Origin: Bog-756 sp963845485
Lineage (GTDB): Bacteria > Actinomycetota > Acidimicrobiia > Acidimicrobiales > RAAP-2
NCBI GenBank assembly: GCA_963845485.1
Contig: CAWJSI010000001.1
Location: 62,001 to 126,000 of the forward strand
Direction: 5' to 3'
DNA length: 64,000 bases
Made by a program: the position numbers and the translations under genes
The notes under the pieces: generated by a model
What the model was told of the DNA's origin: nothing
Seen by the model: only the letters and a program-made list of their open reading frames with translations
Databases searched by the model: none
In this document: piece after piece, positions 40,288 through 48,932 of the stretch
Layout: each line of letters opens with the position of its first letter
Numbering within the stretch: the first letter of the stretch is position 1

Positions 40288-41715
40288 TCAGCGCCACTCG
40301 GCCAGCAGGCCCGAGTTCTGCAGGTCGACCCAGGTCTGGCTGTCCAGGGACACGCTGCCGGTCTGGCCGGTCGCCCCCACGGCCGCGGGGGTGGTCGCCG
40401 GCGTGGCCGCCGGCGCCGGGGCCACGCAGGCGGTGGGAACGAAGGGGGGGAGCACGGGAATGGCCGGGGGCACCTTGATGCTCGGCTTCTTGAAATTGAG
40501 GAGCGTGGCCAGATTGCCCGGATCGGTGGTGGCCGTGGAGGCGTCACGTTGGGTGAGGGGCTTCAGGCCCCACCGCCATTCGATGAGCTTGAGTACCGAT
40601 GTGTGGTCGTAGAGCCCGTGGGCCACCGGGGTGGCACCCGCCTTCACGCTGGTGAACGGGGAAGCCACGATGCAGGGCACCCGGAATCCGAGCAGGACCT
40701 GACCGTCGACCAGGTCCTGATCGACTCCGGCGGTCGGGGACGCCCCCACGGCGATCCCGGGGGTGACCCGGGGCGGGGCGACGTGCTCGAAGAATCCGCC
40801 CCACTCGTCGTAGTTGATGACGAGGACGGTGTTGGCCCAACCCGGGCCCGAGGCCACGGCGTGGAAGACCTTCGACAAAAAGGCGTCCCCGGCCCGGATG
40901 TCGGCCAGGGGATGGTCGTCGCTCGACGTACCGCTGCCCTCGCCCACGAACCCGGGGTCGACGAACGAGACGTTAGGCAAGGTTCCGGCCGCCGCGTCGG
41001 CCGTGAACTGGGTGAGGTTCGAGGAGATGCCCAAGTACTTGGACCCCCACAGGGCGATGATGGGAAGGTCGGTGTAGTAGTAGTGGCCGGTGGGGCCGCC
41101 CGGCTGGTTCAGCTGGTCCCAGATCGTTGGCAACGTCGATGCACTGAACGTGTTCGACAGTCGGTCGGTCTGGCCGGCGTGCTGGAAGATGCGGTTGGGA
41201 TAGGTGGGGCCGAGAATCGAGCAGAAGTACCGGTCACAGGTGGTGTAGTGCCGGGCCAGGCTGCCCATGAAGGGCCGGTCCCTCCTGCGATAGAAGCTGA
41301 TGGCGTAGGAGTCGTTGGCCGTGTCGGTGAGGAACCCGTTCATCTGCCCGTTGTTGTACTGGGTACGGCCACCGGCGTAGGAGTGGTCGGGGTCGTTGAA
41401 GCCGCAGCCGTTCAACTGGGTCTGGTGGAAGGTCTTGTGCGACGCGCCGGCCGGATCGGCGTAGGCGAGCCCGTTCTGGCGTCCGTCGGAACCGGGTAGC
41501 CATCCCAACATGTGGTCGAAGCTCCGGTTCTCCATCATGACGAGCACCACGTGCTGGATCCCCGATGCGGCGGGATCGGGCAGGGGCACCCGGTTCGTGG
41601 CGTAGCCGGCGACTGGCGCGGCCTGGGCCGGCGACCGGTCGAGGGCCTGGCCGAGGATGACCGCCCCCGAAGCGCCGAGCGCCCCTTTCACAAAGGTTCG
41701 TCGATCCACTCGCAT
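40288..41715 (-). CDS. TAT-exported phosphoesterase (phospholipase C / acid phosphatase family)
   Basis: 475 residues. The N terminus MRVDRRTFVKGALGASGAVI is a twin-arginine signal (RRTFVK), with cleavage probable near PAQAAP. VVLVMMENRSFDHMLGWLPG carries the nucleophile region of the PlcC/AcpA family; SFVDPGF and DDHPLADIRAGDAFLSKVFH hold metal ligands; VINYDEWGGFFEHVAPP and DHTSVLKLIEWRWG complete the site. It probably cleaves phospholipids or phosphomonoesters outside the cell. The C terminus is a Pro/Ala/Thr linker. A GGGGGG run precedes the ATG. A paralogue lies at 48933. Confidence 0.92.
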   Translation of the reverse strand: MRVDRRTFVKGALGASGAVILGQALDRSPAQAAPVAGYATNRVPLPDPAASGIQHVVLVMMENRSFDHMLGWLPGSDGRQNGLAYADPAGASHKTFHQTQLNGCGFNDPDHSYAGGRTQYNNGQMNGFLTDTANDSYAISFYRRRDRPFMGSLARHYTTCDRYFCSILGPTYPNRIFQHAGQTDRLSNTFSASTLPTIWDQLNQPGGPTGHYYYTDLPIIALWGSKYLGISSNLTQFTADAAAGTLPNVSFVDPGFVGEGSGTSSDDHPLADIRAGDAFLSKVFHAVASGPGWANTVLVINYDEWGGFFEHVAPPRVTPGIAVGASPTAGVDQDLVDGQVLLGFRVPCIVASPFTSVKAGATPVAHGLYDHTSVLKLIEWRWGLKPLTQRDASTATTDPGNLATLLNFKKPSIKVPPAIPVLPPFVPTACVAPAPAATPATTPAAVGATGQTGSVSLDSQTWVDLQNSGLLAEWR

Positions 41716-41850
41716 ATGACCCCCCTGTTCCACCTTCACCGAATTCGCCCATGCTGCCGCGTCGTGCCCACCAGGTCTAGCGCGTTCGTCTGACCGGGAG
41801 CTGACGAAGGGCTGAACGAGGGATGAACTCTCCGGTCGTGCCGGTGCCCG

Positions 41851-43341
41851 CTAGCCGACAGCCGGCGCCGGCGCTCCCGCGGTCGTCGGAAGATCCTGGC
41901 TCTTGGCCGTGACGAAGAGCGCGCTCACGATCGAACCCACCAGGAGGAAGCCGGCGCCGATGGCGAAGGCCACCGCGAAGCCGTGGACCACCCCCGCCGG
42001 CGTCTTGGCTATCCCGTGGGTGGCGATGTACGTCGCCGTCACCGAGGCCGCCACCGTATTCAGCAGGGCGGTGCCGAGCGATCCTCCGACCTGTTGGGTG
42101 GTGTTCACGAGAGCACTGGCCACACCGGCATCGTGGTCCTGGACCTTGGTGAGGGCCGTGCTGCTGAAGGCGGGGAAGGCCAGGCCCAGTCCCACGCTCA
42201 TGAGGATCTCGGGGGGCAGGACATGGGTCCAGTACGACGTGTCCACGCCTATCTGGGTGAGCCAGGCCAACCCGGCGGCCCCGATGAGGAGCCCGAGGGC
42301 CATCGGCACCCGGGGACCGATGCGGGGGACGAGTGCCGAGGATGCCCCGGCCGCCAGGATGATGCCGCCGGCGAAGGGGAGGAAGGCAAGCCCGGTCTTG
42401 AGGGCCGAGTAGTGCAGGACTCCCTGCATGTAGTAGCTGAGGAACACGAACATGGCGAACAGCCCCGCACCGGTCAACAAGGAGGCCAGGAAGGCCCCGG
42501 CCCGGTTGCGCTCGCCCATCACCCGCAGTGGCAGCAGGGGATTCTTCGACTTGGACTCGACCAGTACGAACACGGCCAACAGCACGACGGCGGCCACGAG
42601 GAGCGTGATGGTGACGGTGGAACCCCAGCCGTCGGACTCGGCCTTGGTGAACCCGTAGACCAGGCTCACCAGACCGGCCGTCGAGAGCAGGGCACCGGGA
42701 ATGTCGTAGCGGGTGGTGCCTCCTGCCCGACTCTCGTGGACCACCCGGAAGGCGGCGACGGCGGCCAGGAGGGCGATAGGCACGTTGACCAGCAGGCACC
42801 AGCGCCAGGATGCGTACTGGGTGAGCAACCCACCAGCCAGGACCCCGATCGCCCCTCCGGCTCCGGAGACGGCACCGTAGGCCCCGAAGGCCTTGGCCCG
42901 CTCGGTGGGGTCGCTCTGGAAGGTGATGGTGAGAATGGACAGGGCGGCGGGAGCCATGAGGGCGGCGAACGCCCCCTGCAGGGCCCGGGCTCCGAAGAGC
43001 ATGGCCTGGTCCGTGGCCAGTCCGCCGAGCGCCGAGGCGGCGGCGAAGCCGAGCAGGCCGACGATGAACATCCGTCGCCGGCCACCGAAGTCGGCGATGC
43101 GTCCGCCCAGCAGTAGCAGGCCCCCGAAGGCGAGGGTGTAGGCGGTGATCACCCACTGTCGGTTGGCTACCGAAATGTGGAGGGCCCGCTGAGCCGAGGG
43201 CAGGGCGATCGTGACGATGGAGGCGTCCAGGACCACCATCAGTTGGGCGAGGACGACAACGGCCAGGATGGACCATCGCCTGGGATCGGGCTCTTCGATC
43301 GCTCCGGCTGCACCTGGAAGTGCGTCGACGGCGTCGGTCAT
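41851..43341 (-). CDS. MFS multidrug exporter, DHA2 (14-TM) type
   Basis: 496 residues with 14 predicted helices. VVLAQLMVVLDASIVTIALP is the DHA2 motif D1-like first helix, LLLGGRIADFGGRRRMFIVG is motif A in loop 2-3, and GAVSGAGGAIGVLAGGLLTQY is the antiporter motif C in helix 5. EmrB/QacA exporters use the proton motive force to expel drugs or metabolites. CAGGAG lies before the ATG. It is a single gene in this minus-strand block, with no adjacent regulator. Confidence 0.93.
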   Translation of the reverse strand: MTDAVDALPGAAGAIEEPDPRRWSILAVVVLAQLMVVLDASIVTIALPSAQRALHISVANRQWVITAYTLAFGGLLLLGGRIADFGGRRRMFIVGLLGFAAASALGGLATDQAMLFGARALQGAFAALMAPAALSILTITFQSDPTERAKAFGAYGAVSGAGGAIGVLAGGLLTQYASWRWCLLVNVPIALLAAVAAFRVVHESRAGGTTRYDIPGALLSTAGLVSLVYGFTKAESDGWGSTVTITLLVAAVVLLAVFVLVESKSKNPLLPLRVMGERNRAGAFLASLLTGAGLFAMFVFLSYYMQGVLHYSALKTGLAFLPFAGGIILAAGASSALVPRIGPRVPMALGLLIGAAGLAWLTQIGVDTSYWTHVLPPEILMSVGLGLAFPAFSSTALTKVQDHDAGVASALVNTTQQVGGSLGTALLNTVAASVTATYIATHGIAKTPAGVVHGFAVAFAIGAGFLLVGSIVSALFVTAKSQDLPTTAGAPAPAVG

Positions 43342-43468
43342 GGTTCGTGGCTCCTGCGCGAGGGTGGTGAAAGAAAACGCTACCAGTGGGACTGTTCCGC
43401 CCAGACGCTCATGGTCCCGGTGGTGTCCTCGCTCTGAGCCGTGCCGTCGGTGCCGTCGGCGCCGACGG

Positions 43469-44356
43469 TCAGTGCACTTCGGTGCTGACGGCTCCCGTCT
43501 CCTGGTACTGGCCCGACCGGACCCCCCACTGTGTCCCGTCCCACCAGCGAGACTCGCCCGGGCTGCTCAGGTCGGGGTACCAGCCCGGAGGCGATGCGGG
43601 GACCACCTGATTGCGCAGATGGTCATTGGCCGTCCAACCCCATGCGGCGCCGTCCCACCAGCGCGACTCACCCGGGGTGCTCGGATCGGGATACCAACCT
43701 GGAGGTGAAGGGGTGACGGCCTCCGCTTGTTGATAGTCACCGAAGGGCCGCCCCCAGGAGGTCCCGTTCCACCACCACCAGTCGGTTGGGGTGCCAGGGT
43801 CGGGGTACCAGCCGGGGGACGGAGCAGGAACCCGTTTGGCGGCCCTGCGTTGCTTGCGGGTGGGCGGCTGTTCTCGGCTGGGCGGCGTCGCCCAGGGAAT
43901 CCGATGGGCGTCGGCCACCGGACGCCACCCTGCCAGCATGCGCTCCAGGTCCTTGGGTTTCACCACGGTCGCCTGCGCTCGAACGACGTCGCCGTCGGTG
44001 AGGACCACGGCCAACTGCCGGTACTGGCCCTGCTGGCCGCACCGAGCCTCGACGAAGGAGGCTACGTACTCCCAGGGGATCGTATGGGTGACGTTGAAAT
44101 TCCGTATGACCAGCTGCTCAGGTTCAGCGATCAACGCCATACGCCAGCACCGTCTGGTCATGACGATCCACAGCGGTATGAGCAGGACGGCGATCCCCAC
44201 GGCGACGAGGATCGGCTCGGACTCGCTGAACAGCAACGGCGGGAGGGCGAGGGTACCGGTGACCACGAACAGCATCATCATCCGAGCCTCGCGTTCCGCC
44301 ACGCAGACCGTACCGTTGCCGACTACCTCAGTTGAAGCTTCCGCCGTACTTGCCAC
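43469..44356 (-). CDS. PH-like membrane protein with three DUF2510 repeats
   Basis: 295 residues. Two helices near residues 27-65, then a PH-like beta domain (LVIRNFNVTHTIPWEYVASF ... LAVVLTDGDVVRAQA) of the bPH2 type. A basic linker is followed by three DUF2510 units of about 38 residues each, at roughly 178, 216 and 254: GWYPDPGTPTDWWWWNG, GWYPDPSTPGESRWWDG, GWYPDLSSPGESRWWDG. DUF2510 motifs occur at ends of actinobacterial membrane proteins, often secretion-linked; their function is unknown. GTG start with AGGGG upstream. Confidence 0.85.
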   Translation of the reverse strand: MASTAEASTEVVGNGTVCVAEREARMMMLFVVTGTLALPPLLFSESEPILVAVGIAVLLIPLWIVMTRRCWRMALIAEPEQLVIRNFNVTHTIPWEYVASFVEARCGQQGQYRQLAVVLTDGDVVRAQATVVKPKDLERMLAGWRPVADAHRIPWATPPSREQPPTRKQRRAAKRVPAPSPGWYPDPGTPTDWWWWNGTSWGRPFGDYQQAEAVTPSPPGWYPDPSTPGESRWWDGAAWGWTANDHLRNQVVPASPPGWYPDLSSPGESRWWDGTQWGVRSGQYQETGAVSTEVH

Positions 44357-44491
44357 TGGGCGCCACCCCTTGTCCCGTCATGCATGCGTCCGAACGTCGG
44401 TGCCTGTCGGCTGACCCTCACGTCACGGATGATGAATCCGCCTCTTCATGATCTCAAGGCCGGGTGCCAGTGGCAAGGTCCAATCCCCCGG

Positions 44492-46906
44492 TCATTCGGT
44501 CCGGAGCAGCCGGGCCGGTGGGGTCCGTGTAGCGACGAGGGCAGGACCGATCGCCAATACGTTGGCCACGACCAAGGTGCCGAAGGCGATGGCGACGACC
44601 ACCCAGAGGCTGACGACCGGCACCGGCACCACACCCAGGTTGTCAGCGAAGGCCTGCCATACGAGGCGACCGATTGCCACCCCGATGGGCACGCCGATCA
44701 CGATGCCGATCAGGGCCACGGTGGAGGTCTGCCAGGCCAGGGTCAGGGCCACCTGGCGGCGGACGAATCCCAGTGACTTGAGCAACCCGACCTCCCGTCG
44801 CCGCCTCGTGACGCTCACCACGAGTACATGGAGGAGCGTGGCGACACCGAAGACGATGAGGACCGATCCCAAGATGAGGGGGAAGTTGACCGCCTGGCCG
44901 AAGTTGACCAGGTTGGTGGGGGCGGCCGGGAACGAGACGTCCGAGTGGTAGACCGCCACGAGCCTGTTCAGCGCCGATCGTCCTGCCGAGTCCGGTGTGG
45001 CGTGCACCAGGATCACGCCGCCACTTCGGTAGGTCACGGCGACCGCGCACTGGCGTGGCCCTGTCCCGGGTGCGCACCGGCCGCCCAGCCCGGCAAAGTC
45101 GAAGATGGCCCCGGTCCCGAGTCCCCCGGTTGCGAAGTCGGGTGGGAACGATGTGATGCCCACCACCCGATACAACGAGGTCCTGGTCCCGCCCTCAGGT
45201 CGGGGCACCGACGCTTTGACCACCGAGCCCAGATGCGCCCCGACGTCCCGCAACGTCTTCTTGCCCATCGTCACCTCGTCGGGGGCGTTGGGCAGACGTC
45301 CGGTGATCGTCGTCAGCAGCAGGGATCCTCGGAGGTGTTCGCCACCCAAGGCGGCCACGGTGTGACCGTTGATGCTGACGTCAGAGGAGATCCCGGCGGT
45401 GATCGCCGTGACCGCCGGCTCCTGCTCGATGTCGTGGACGAGCCGGTTGGCCTCGGCCGGCGTACCCAACGAGTTCAGGCTGATGGTCAAGTCGAAGGGC
45501 TGACCGTAGAGAGCGGGAGTGGTGGTCAGGTGGGTCAGGCTGGACCCGAAGACCGCAGTGGCACAGAGGGCGGTGACGGCCAGGATCGAGCCAACGAGAG
45601 CCGATCCGATCGGAACAGCGGTGCGGCCGTATCCTCGCTCGAGGGCGTGGCGGACCCCGATGAGTGCACTGGGGGAGGCGCCCATTCGGGCGAACAGGGC
45701 TGCGGTGCGAGACGAGTGCGGCATACGGGTCAGGGCGCCAGGTTGGTGGGCCTTTGCCGCCCTGATCGCCGGGCGGAGGCCCAGGGCCAGGAAAACGGCC
45801 AAGATCACCAGGCCTCCGAGCAGGAGCGTCCACCCATCGAAGGAGTAGCCGTTGCCGGGATCGGCCAGGCGCGCCTCACCCACCGGCGTCAAGGCGGACA
45901 GTCCGTAGGCCAGAAAGACCCCACCGAGAACCCCGACCGTGCCGATGGCGGCCGTCCTGGCCATGCACGTCTCGACGAGCTGAGGTGTGGAGACTCCGAG
46001 GGCACTCAGCGTGCCGTAGGTGTCTTCTTCGAGCAGGGCCTGCCGGCTGAGCGCCTGGGCCAGCACGATCAGGCCGACGAGGCCGGTGAGACCGGCCAGA
46101 ATCCACCATCCCACCGCCTGGGGACGAATGGATGAGTTGATGGCCGCAGCGATGGAGTCGAGGTCGACGATGCCCAGGCCGCCGGCCTTGCGGACTTCGG
46201 CCTGGAAACGGGGGAGGTCCGCCGGTCCATGTCGGAGACGCACGTAGTCCAGATGGAAGGAGAACGTCCGGTCGTTGAGGACCCGGGCAAGGGCGGGGGT
46301 CGTGTAGAGCGCGTACTGGATACCGTTGGTGGCCGGGAACTCGTCCTCGGATGCCTCGAGACCCACCACGGTGAACCCGTACCGCGGACCCTCGGGGGCA
46401 ACGGAAGCCCCGTCCAGAGCGGCGCTCCGTTGTGCCGGTGAGGCGAAGCGGATGCGGACCGTCGAGCCGAGGTGGATGTGGAAGTCTCGCTGCATCGTGT
46501 ACGAAGCCAGGACCTCGTGGGGGTCGGTCTCGTCCGGCATCCGTCCCGAAACCAACTTGACGTGTCGAGCCAGATCGGAGGGAGCCAGCTCCGTCACGCC
46601 GAAATCCTGGTTGGCCAGGGACCGACATCCTGGGCAGATCGGTGGGCCGTTCGCCGGTATGAGGCCGGGCGTGGACCGTTCCACGTCGGGAAGCGACGCG
46701 ATGCCGGGTACGGGTACGGCGCTGAAGACCTGGGCGTCATACCCATGGGTGGCCACATAGCGGGGGAAGGCGCTCGCCGTGCGGCGACCGGCGGCCACCC
46801 CGGCTAGAACCAGCCCACTGACCAGCGCCACGAGAAGGGCGAGGAGTATCCACGAACGCCAGCGGTGACGAAGCTCTGCTCGGAACAGGATTCTGACGAC
46901 AGTCAC
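44492..46906 (-). CDS. FtsX/MacB-type ABC permease without ATPase neighbour
   Basis: 804 residues in two FtsX-like halves. TM1 at about 17-40 (ILLALLVALVSGLVLAGVAA), a large external domain to about 265, three helices at 270-385 (GLTGLVGLIVLAQALSRQAL ... ALGVSTPQL), then a second TM, an external domain, and a final three-helix block (FGVATLLHVLVVSVTRRRRE, VGLLKSLGFVRRQVALTLAW). This is the DUF4118-free LolC/MacB-like architecture used for lipoprotein or peptide export or for mechanical signalling. GAGGAGG precedes the GTG. No ATPase gene is within reach, so it must share one. Confidence 0.87.
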   Translation of the reverse strand: MTVVRILFRAELRHRWRSWILLALLVALVSGLVLAGVAAGRRTASAFPRYVATHGYDAQVFSAVPVPGIASLPDVERSTPGLIPANGPPICPGCRSLANQDFGVTELAPSDLARHVKLVSGRMPDETDPHEVLASYTMQRDFHIHLGSTVRIRFASPAQRSAALDGASVAPEGPRYGFTVVGLEASEDEFPATNGIQYALYTTPALARVLNDRTFSFHLDYVRLRHGPADLPRFQAEVRKAGGLGIVDLDSIAAAINSSIRPQAVGWWILAGLTGLVGLIVLAQALSRQALLEEDTYGTLSALGVSTPQLVETCMARTAAIGTVGVLGGVFLAYGLSALTPVGEARLADPGNGYSFDGWTLLLGGLVILAVFLALGLRPAIRAAKAHQPGALTRMPHSSRTAALFARMGASPSALIGVRHALERGYGRTAVPIGSALVGSILAVTALCATAVFGSSLTHLTTTPALYGQPFDLTISLNSLGTPAEANRLVHDIEQEPAVTAITAGISSDVSINGHTVAALGGEHLRGSLLLTTITGRLPNAPDEVTMGKKTLRDVGAHLGSVVKASVPRPEGGTRTSLYRVVGITSFPPDFATGGLGTGAIFDFAGLGGRCAPGTGPRQCAVAVTYRSGGVILVHATPDSAGRSALNRLVAVYHSDVSFPAAPTNLVNFGQAVNFPLILGSVLIVFGVATLLHVLVVSVTRRRREVGLLKSLGFVRRQVALTLAWQTSTVALIGIVIGVPIGVAIGRLVWQAFADNLGVVPVPVVSLWVVVAIAFGTLVVANVLAIGPALVATRTPPARLLRTE

Positions 46907-47114
46907 CGCGACCTCCTCGTCAGAGTCTGGTCTCCACGTTTGCGGGCAACAAGGGCGCCAACCCTCAGGATCGACCTCGTGCTACCACCACCATCTCGTC
47001 ACCACGAATAGCCGCGGAGCGAGCTGCCCGAGGGCGTCTCCACACGCACTCGAGCCCGACTGCAGTCCGGTTCTTCAACCGCCTCGACCCGGGGATCTGC
47101 GCACCACCTCGCGA

Positions 47115-47120
47115 TACGAT
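47115..47120 (+). promoter_or_regulatory. TACGAT box before the GH43-like gene
   Basis: TANNNT hexamer 9 nt before the ATG at 47130; leader of 0-3 nt expected. Confidence 0.35.
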
Positions 47121-47129
47121 CTCGCTTTC

Positions 47130-48749
47130 ATGGCCGGGCCCGGCAGTGTGGATGGTGTCGGCAGCACCGCGCCCTGGTCCGCTCCCCAACCGCTACCTCA
47201 AGACGCCGGGGCCCGTAGCAGGGCCGGTCGTCCCAGACGGGCCGGGGTGGCACTCGTCCTCGTGGCCATCGTGCTTGCCGCATGCGGCTCCACCGCGGCC
47301 AGCAGCTCCTCGCCGGACGTGTCGATCGAACCGGCAGCCCGGCCGGGGGAGTTGCCGACGCCTCCCGGGCGGGCGCCGACCCTCGGGCCGAGGGCGGCGA
47401 ATCCGTCCATGGCCAACGGCGTCCAGCTCGATGTGCTGAGCGGGCTGCTGGACGACACCCCCATCTTCAACGGGGACTTCGCTGACCCGTACGCCCTTCG
47501 CACCGCGGATGCGCTCTACTTCTACTCCACGAACACCGCCACCACCCAGTACGCACCCGGTGCACATATTCCCGTCATCGAGCTACCCGAATCGTCGGCC
47601 TTCCGGGGTCAGTACTTGGGAGACGCCCTCCCGGTGCTTCCGCCGTGGACAGAGCCAGGTTTCCAATGGGCACCGTCGATCTGGGCCAGGCCTGACGGAA
47701 CCTACGTGATGTACTACGCCACACCGGCCACCAACCCGGCGGACTGTCTGACCAATCCGCACGCCTACGGCTGTGTGGACGCAGCCAATGGGCCGACCTC
47801 AGCCATGTGCGTCTCACGGGCCACGAGCACCAGTCCGGCCGGCCCGTTCGTCGACGACTCGACCTCGGCCTTCGTATGCCCGGTATCGATGGGAGGGGCG
47901 ATCGACCCGAGTGTGTTCATTCGCACCGACGGGACGCCCTGGCTGTTGTGGAAGAACGACGGCGACTGCTGCAAGATGCCGACGACCATCTATGCCCAGC
48001 AACTCGCCCCCGATGGACTGTCTGTCGTCGGACCTCCGCACCGCCTGATCAGCGCCACCCAGGCCTGGGAGGGCAACCTGGTCGAGGCCCCGTCGATGAT
48101 CCGTTCAGGGTCGGACTACTGGCTCTTCTACTCGGCCAATCTCTGGGGCACCCCTGACTACGGCATCGGGGTGGCACGCTGCGCGTCGGTCACCGGACCT
48201 TGTACGAAACCGCTCGATCATGCGTGGCTGTCCTCGTCCACCGGGGGCCGGACGGATCCAGGCCCGGGGGGAGAAGAGTTCTTCACGGCCGACGGTCTGA
48301 TCTGGATGGTGCACCACGCCCTGGCACCGGGCCAGACCGGTAATGCCGCGCAACGTCGGCTGTATGTCGACCTCATCACCTTTCCTCCCGGGCTGCCCCC
48401 TCGCGTCGCTTCGGGTGCCCCAGCGGCGGCCTTGGCCGAAGCGGCGTTGTACTACAACGACACGGACCTGCCGAGTCAACCGCCGCTGGCCTACCTCGAA
48501 CTAGTACGCCAGGTGGGACAGGCCTTCGCGGGTACGACCGATTCCAGTGTGCTGGCCGACGGCAACCTCTCCTGTACGGAGCTCACCGAGAACGAGCCCG
48601 CGGCCAAGGTCCTGAGCTCGCTCGGCGCCCGGGGGCTCTCATCGTTCCAGTCGTACGTGGTGGCCATCTTCGCCGCCACCTATCTCTGCCCTCAGGCCGC
48701 GCCGCAGGGTCTGAACGATCTCCGCCGGATTCTGACCGAACGCTCATGA
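47130..48749 (+). CDS. GH43-like glycoside hydrolase lipoprotein
   Basis: 539 residues. A hydrophobic stretch and lipobox VLVAIVLAACGS put the acylated Cys near residue 52, so it is anchored outside the cell membrane. The five-bladed propeller domain (about 100-430) shows GH43 catalytic residues: general base Asp in NGDFADPYALR, middle Asp in MGGAIDPSVFIR and acid Glu in EGNLVEAPSMI. Substrate is probably an arabinan, xylan or related side chain. The last 100 residues resemble the helical DUF732-like domain of actinobacterial secreted proteins. Divergent from the FtsX gene. Confidence 0.85.
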   Translation: MAGPGSVDGVGSTAPWSAPQPLPQDAGARSRAGRPRRAGVALVLVAIVLAACGSTAASSSSPDVSIEPAARPGELPTPPGRAPTLGPRAANPSMANGVQLDVLSGLLDDTPIFNGDFADPYALRTADALYFYSTNTATTQYAPGAHIPVIELPESSAFRGQYLGDALPVLPPWTEPGFQWAPSIWARPDGTYVMYYATPATNPADCLTNPHAYGCVDAANGPTSAMCVSRATSTSPAGPFVDDSTSAFVCPVSMGGAIDPSVFIRTDGTPWLLWKNDGDCCKMPTTIYAQQLAPDGLSVVGPPHRLISATQAWEGNLVEAPSMIRSGSDYWLFYSANLWGTPDYGIGVARCASVTGPCTKPLDHAWLSSSTGGRTDPGPGGEEFFTADGLIWMVHHALAPGQTGNAAQRRLYVDLITFPPGLPPRVASGAPAAALAEAALYYNDTDLPSQPPLAYLELVRQVGQAFAGTTDSSVLADGNLSCTELTENEPAAKVLSSLGARGLSSFQSYVVAIFAATYLCPQAAPQGLNDLRRILTERS

Positions 48750-48918
48750 GCCGGAGGGATCGGGACGCCCGTTGGCCACGGAGGCCCGACAACAAGCGCT
48801 GACCGACAACTCCGAGGCCACGACTCCCGGATCGTCTGCGACGGCAAGACGAATCGGCTCGGAACCGACGTCACCGGCAGTTCACCCACCCGGGCCGAAT
48901 CCGGATCGGAGCCGCTGC

Positions 48919-48924
48919 TATCGT
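48919..48924 (+). promoter_or_regulatory. TATCGT -10 box
   Basis: TANNNT hexamer 8 nt before the ATG at 48933. Confidence 0.4.
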
Positions 48925-48932
48925 TTGCCGCG

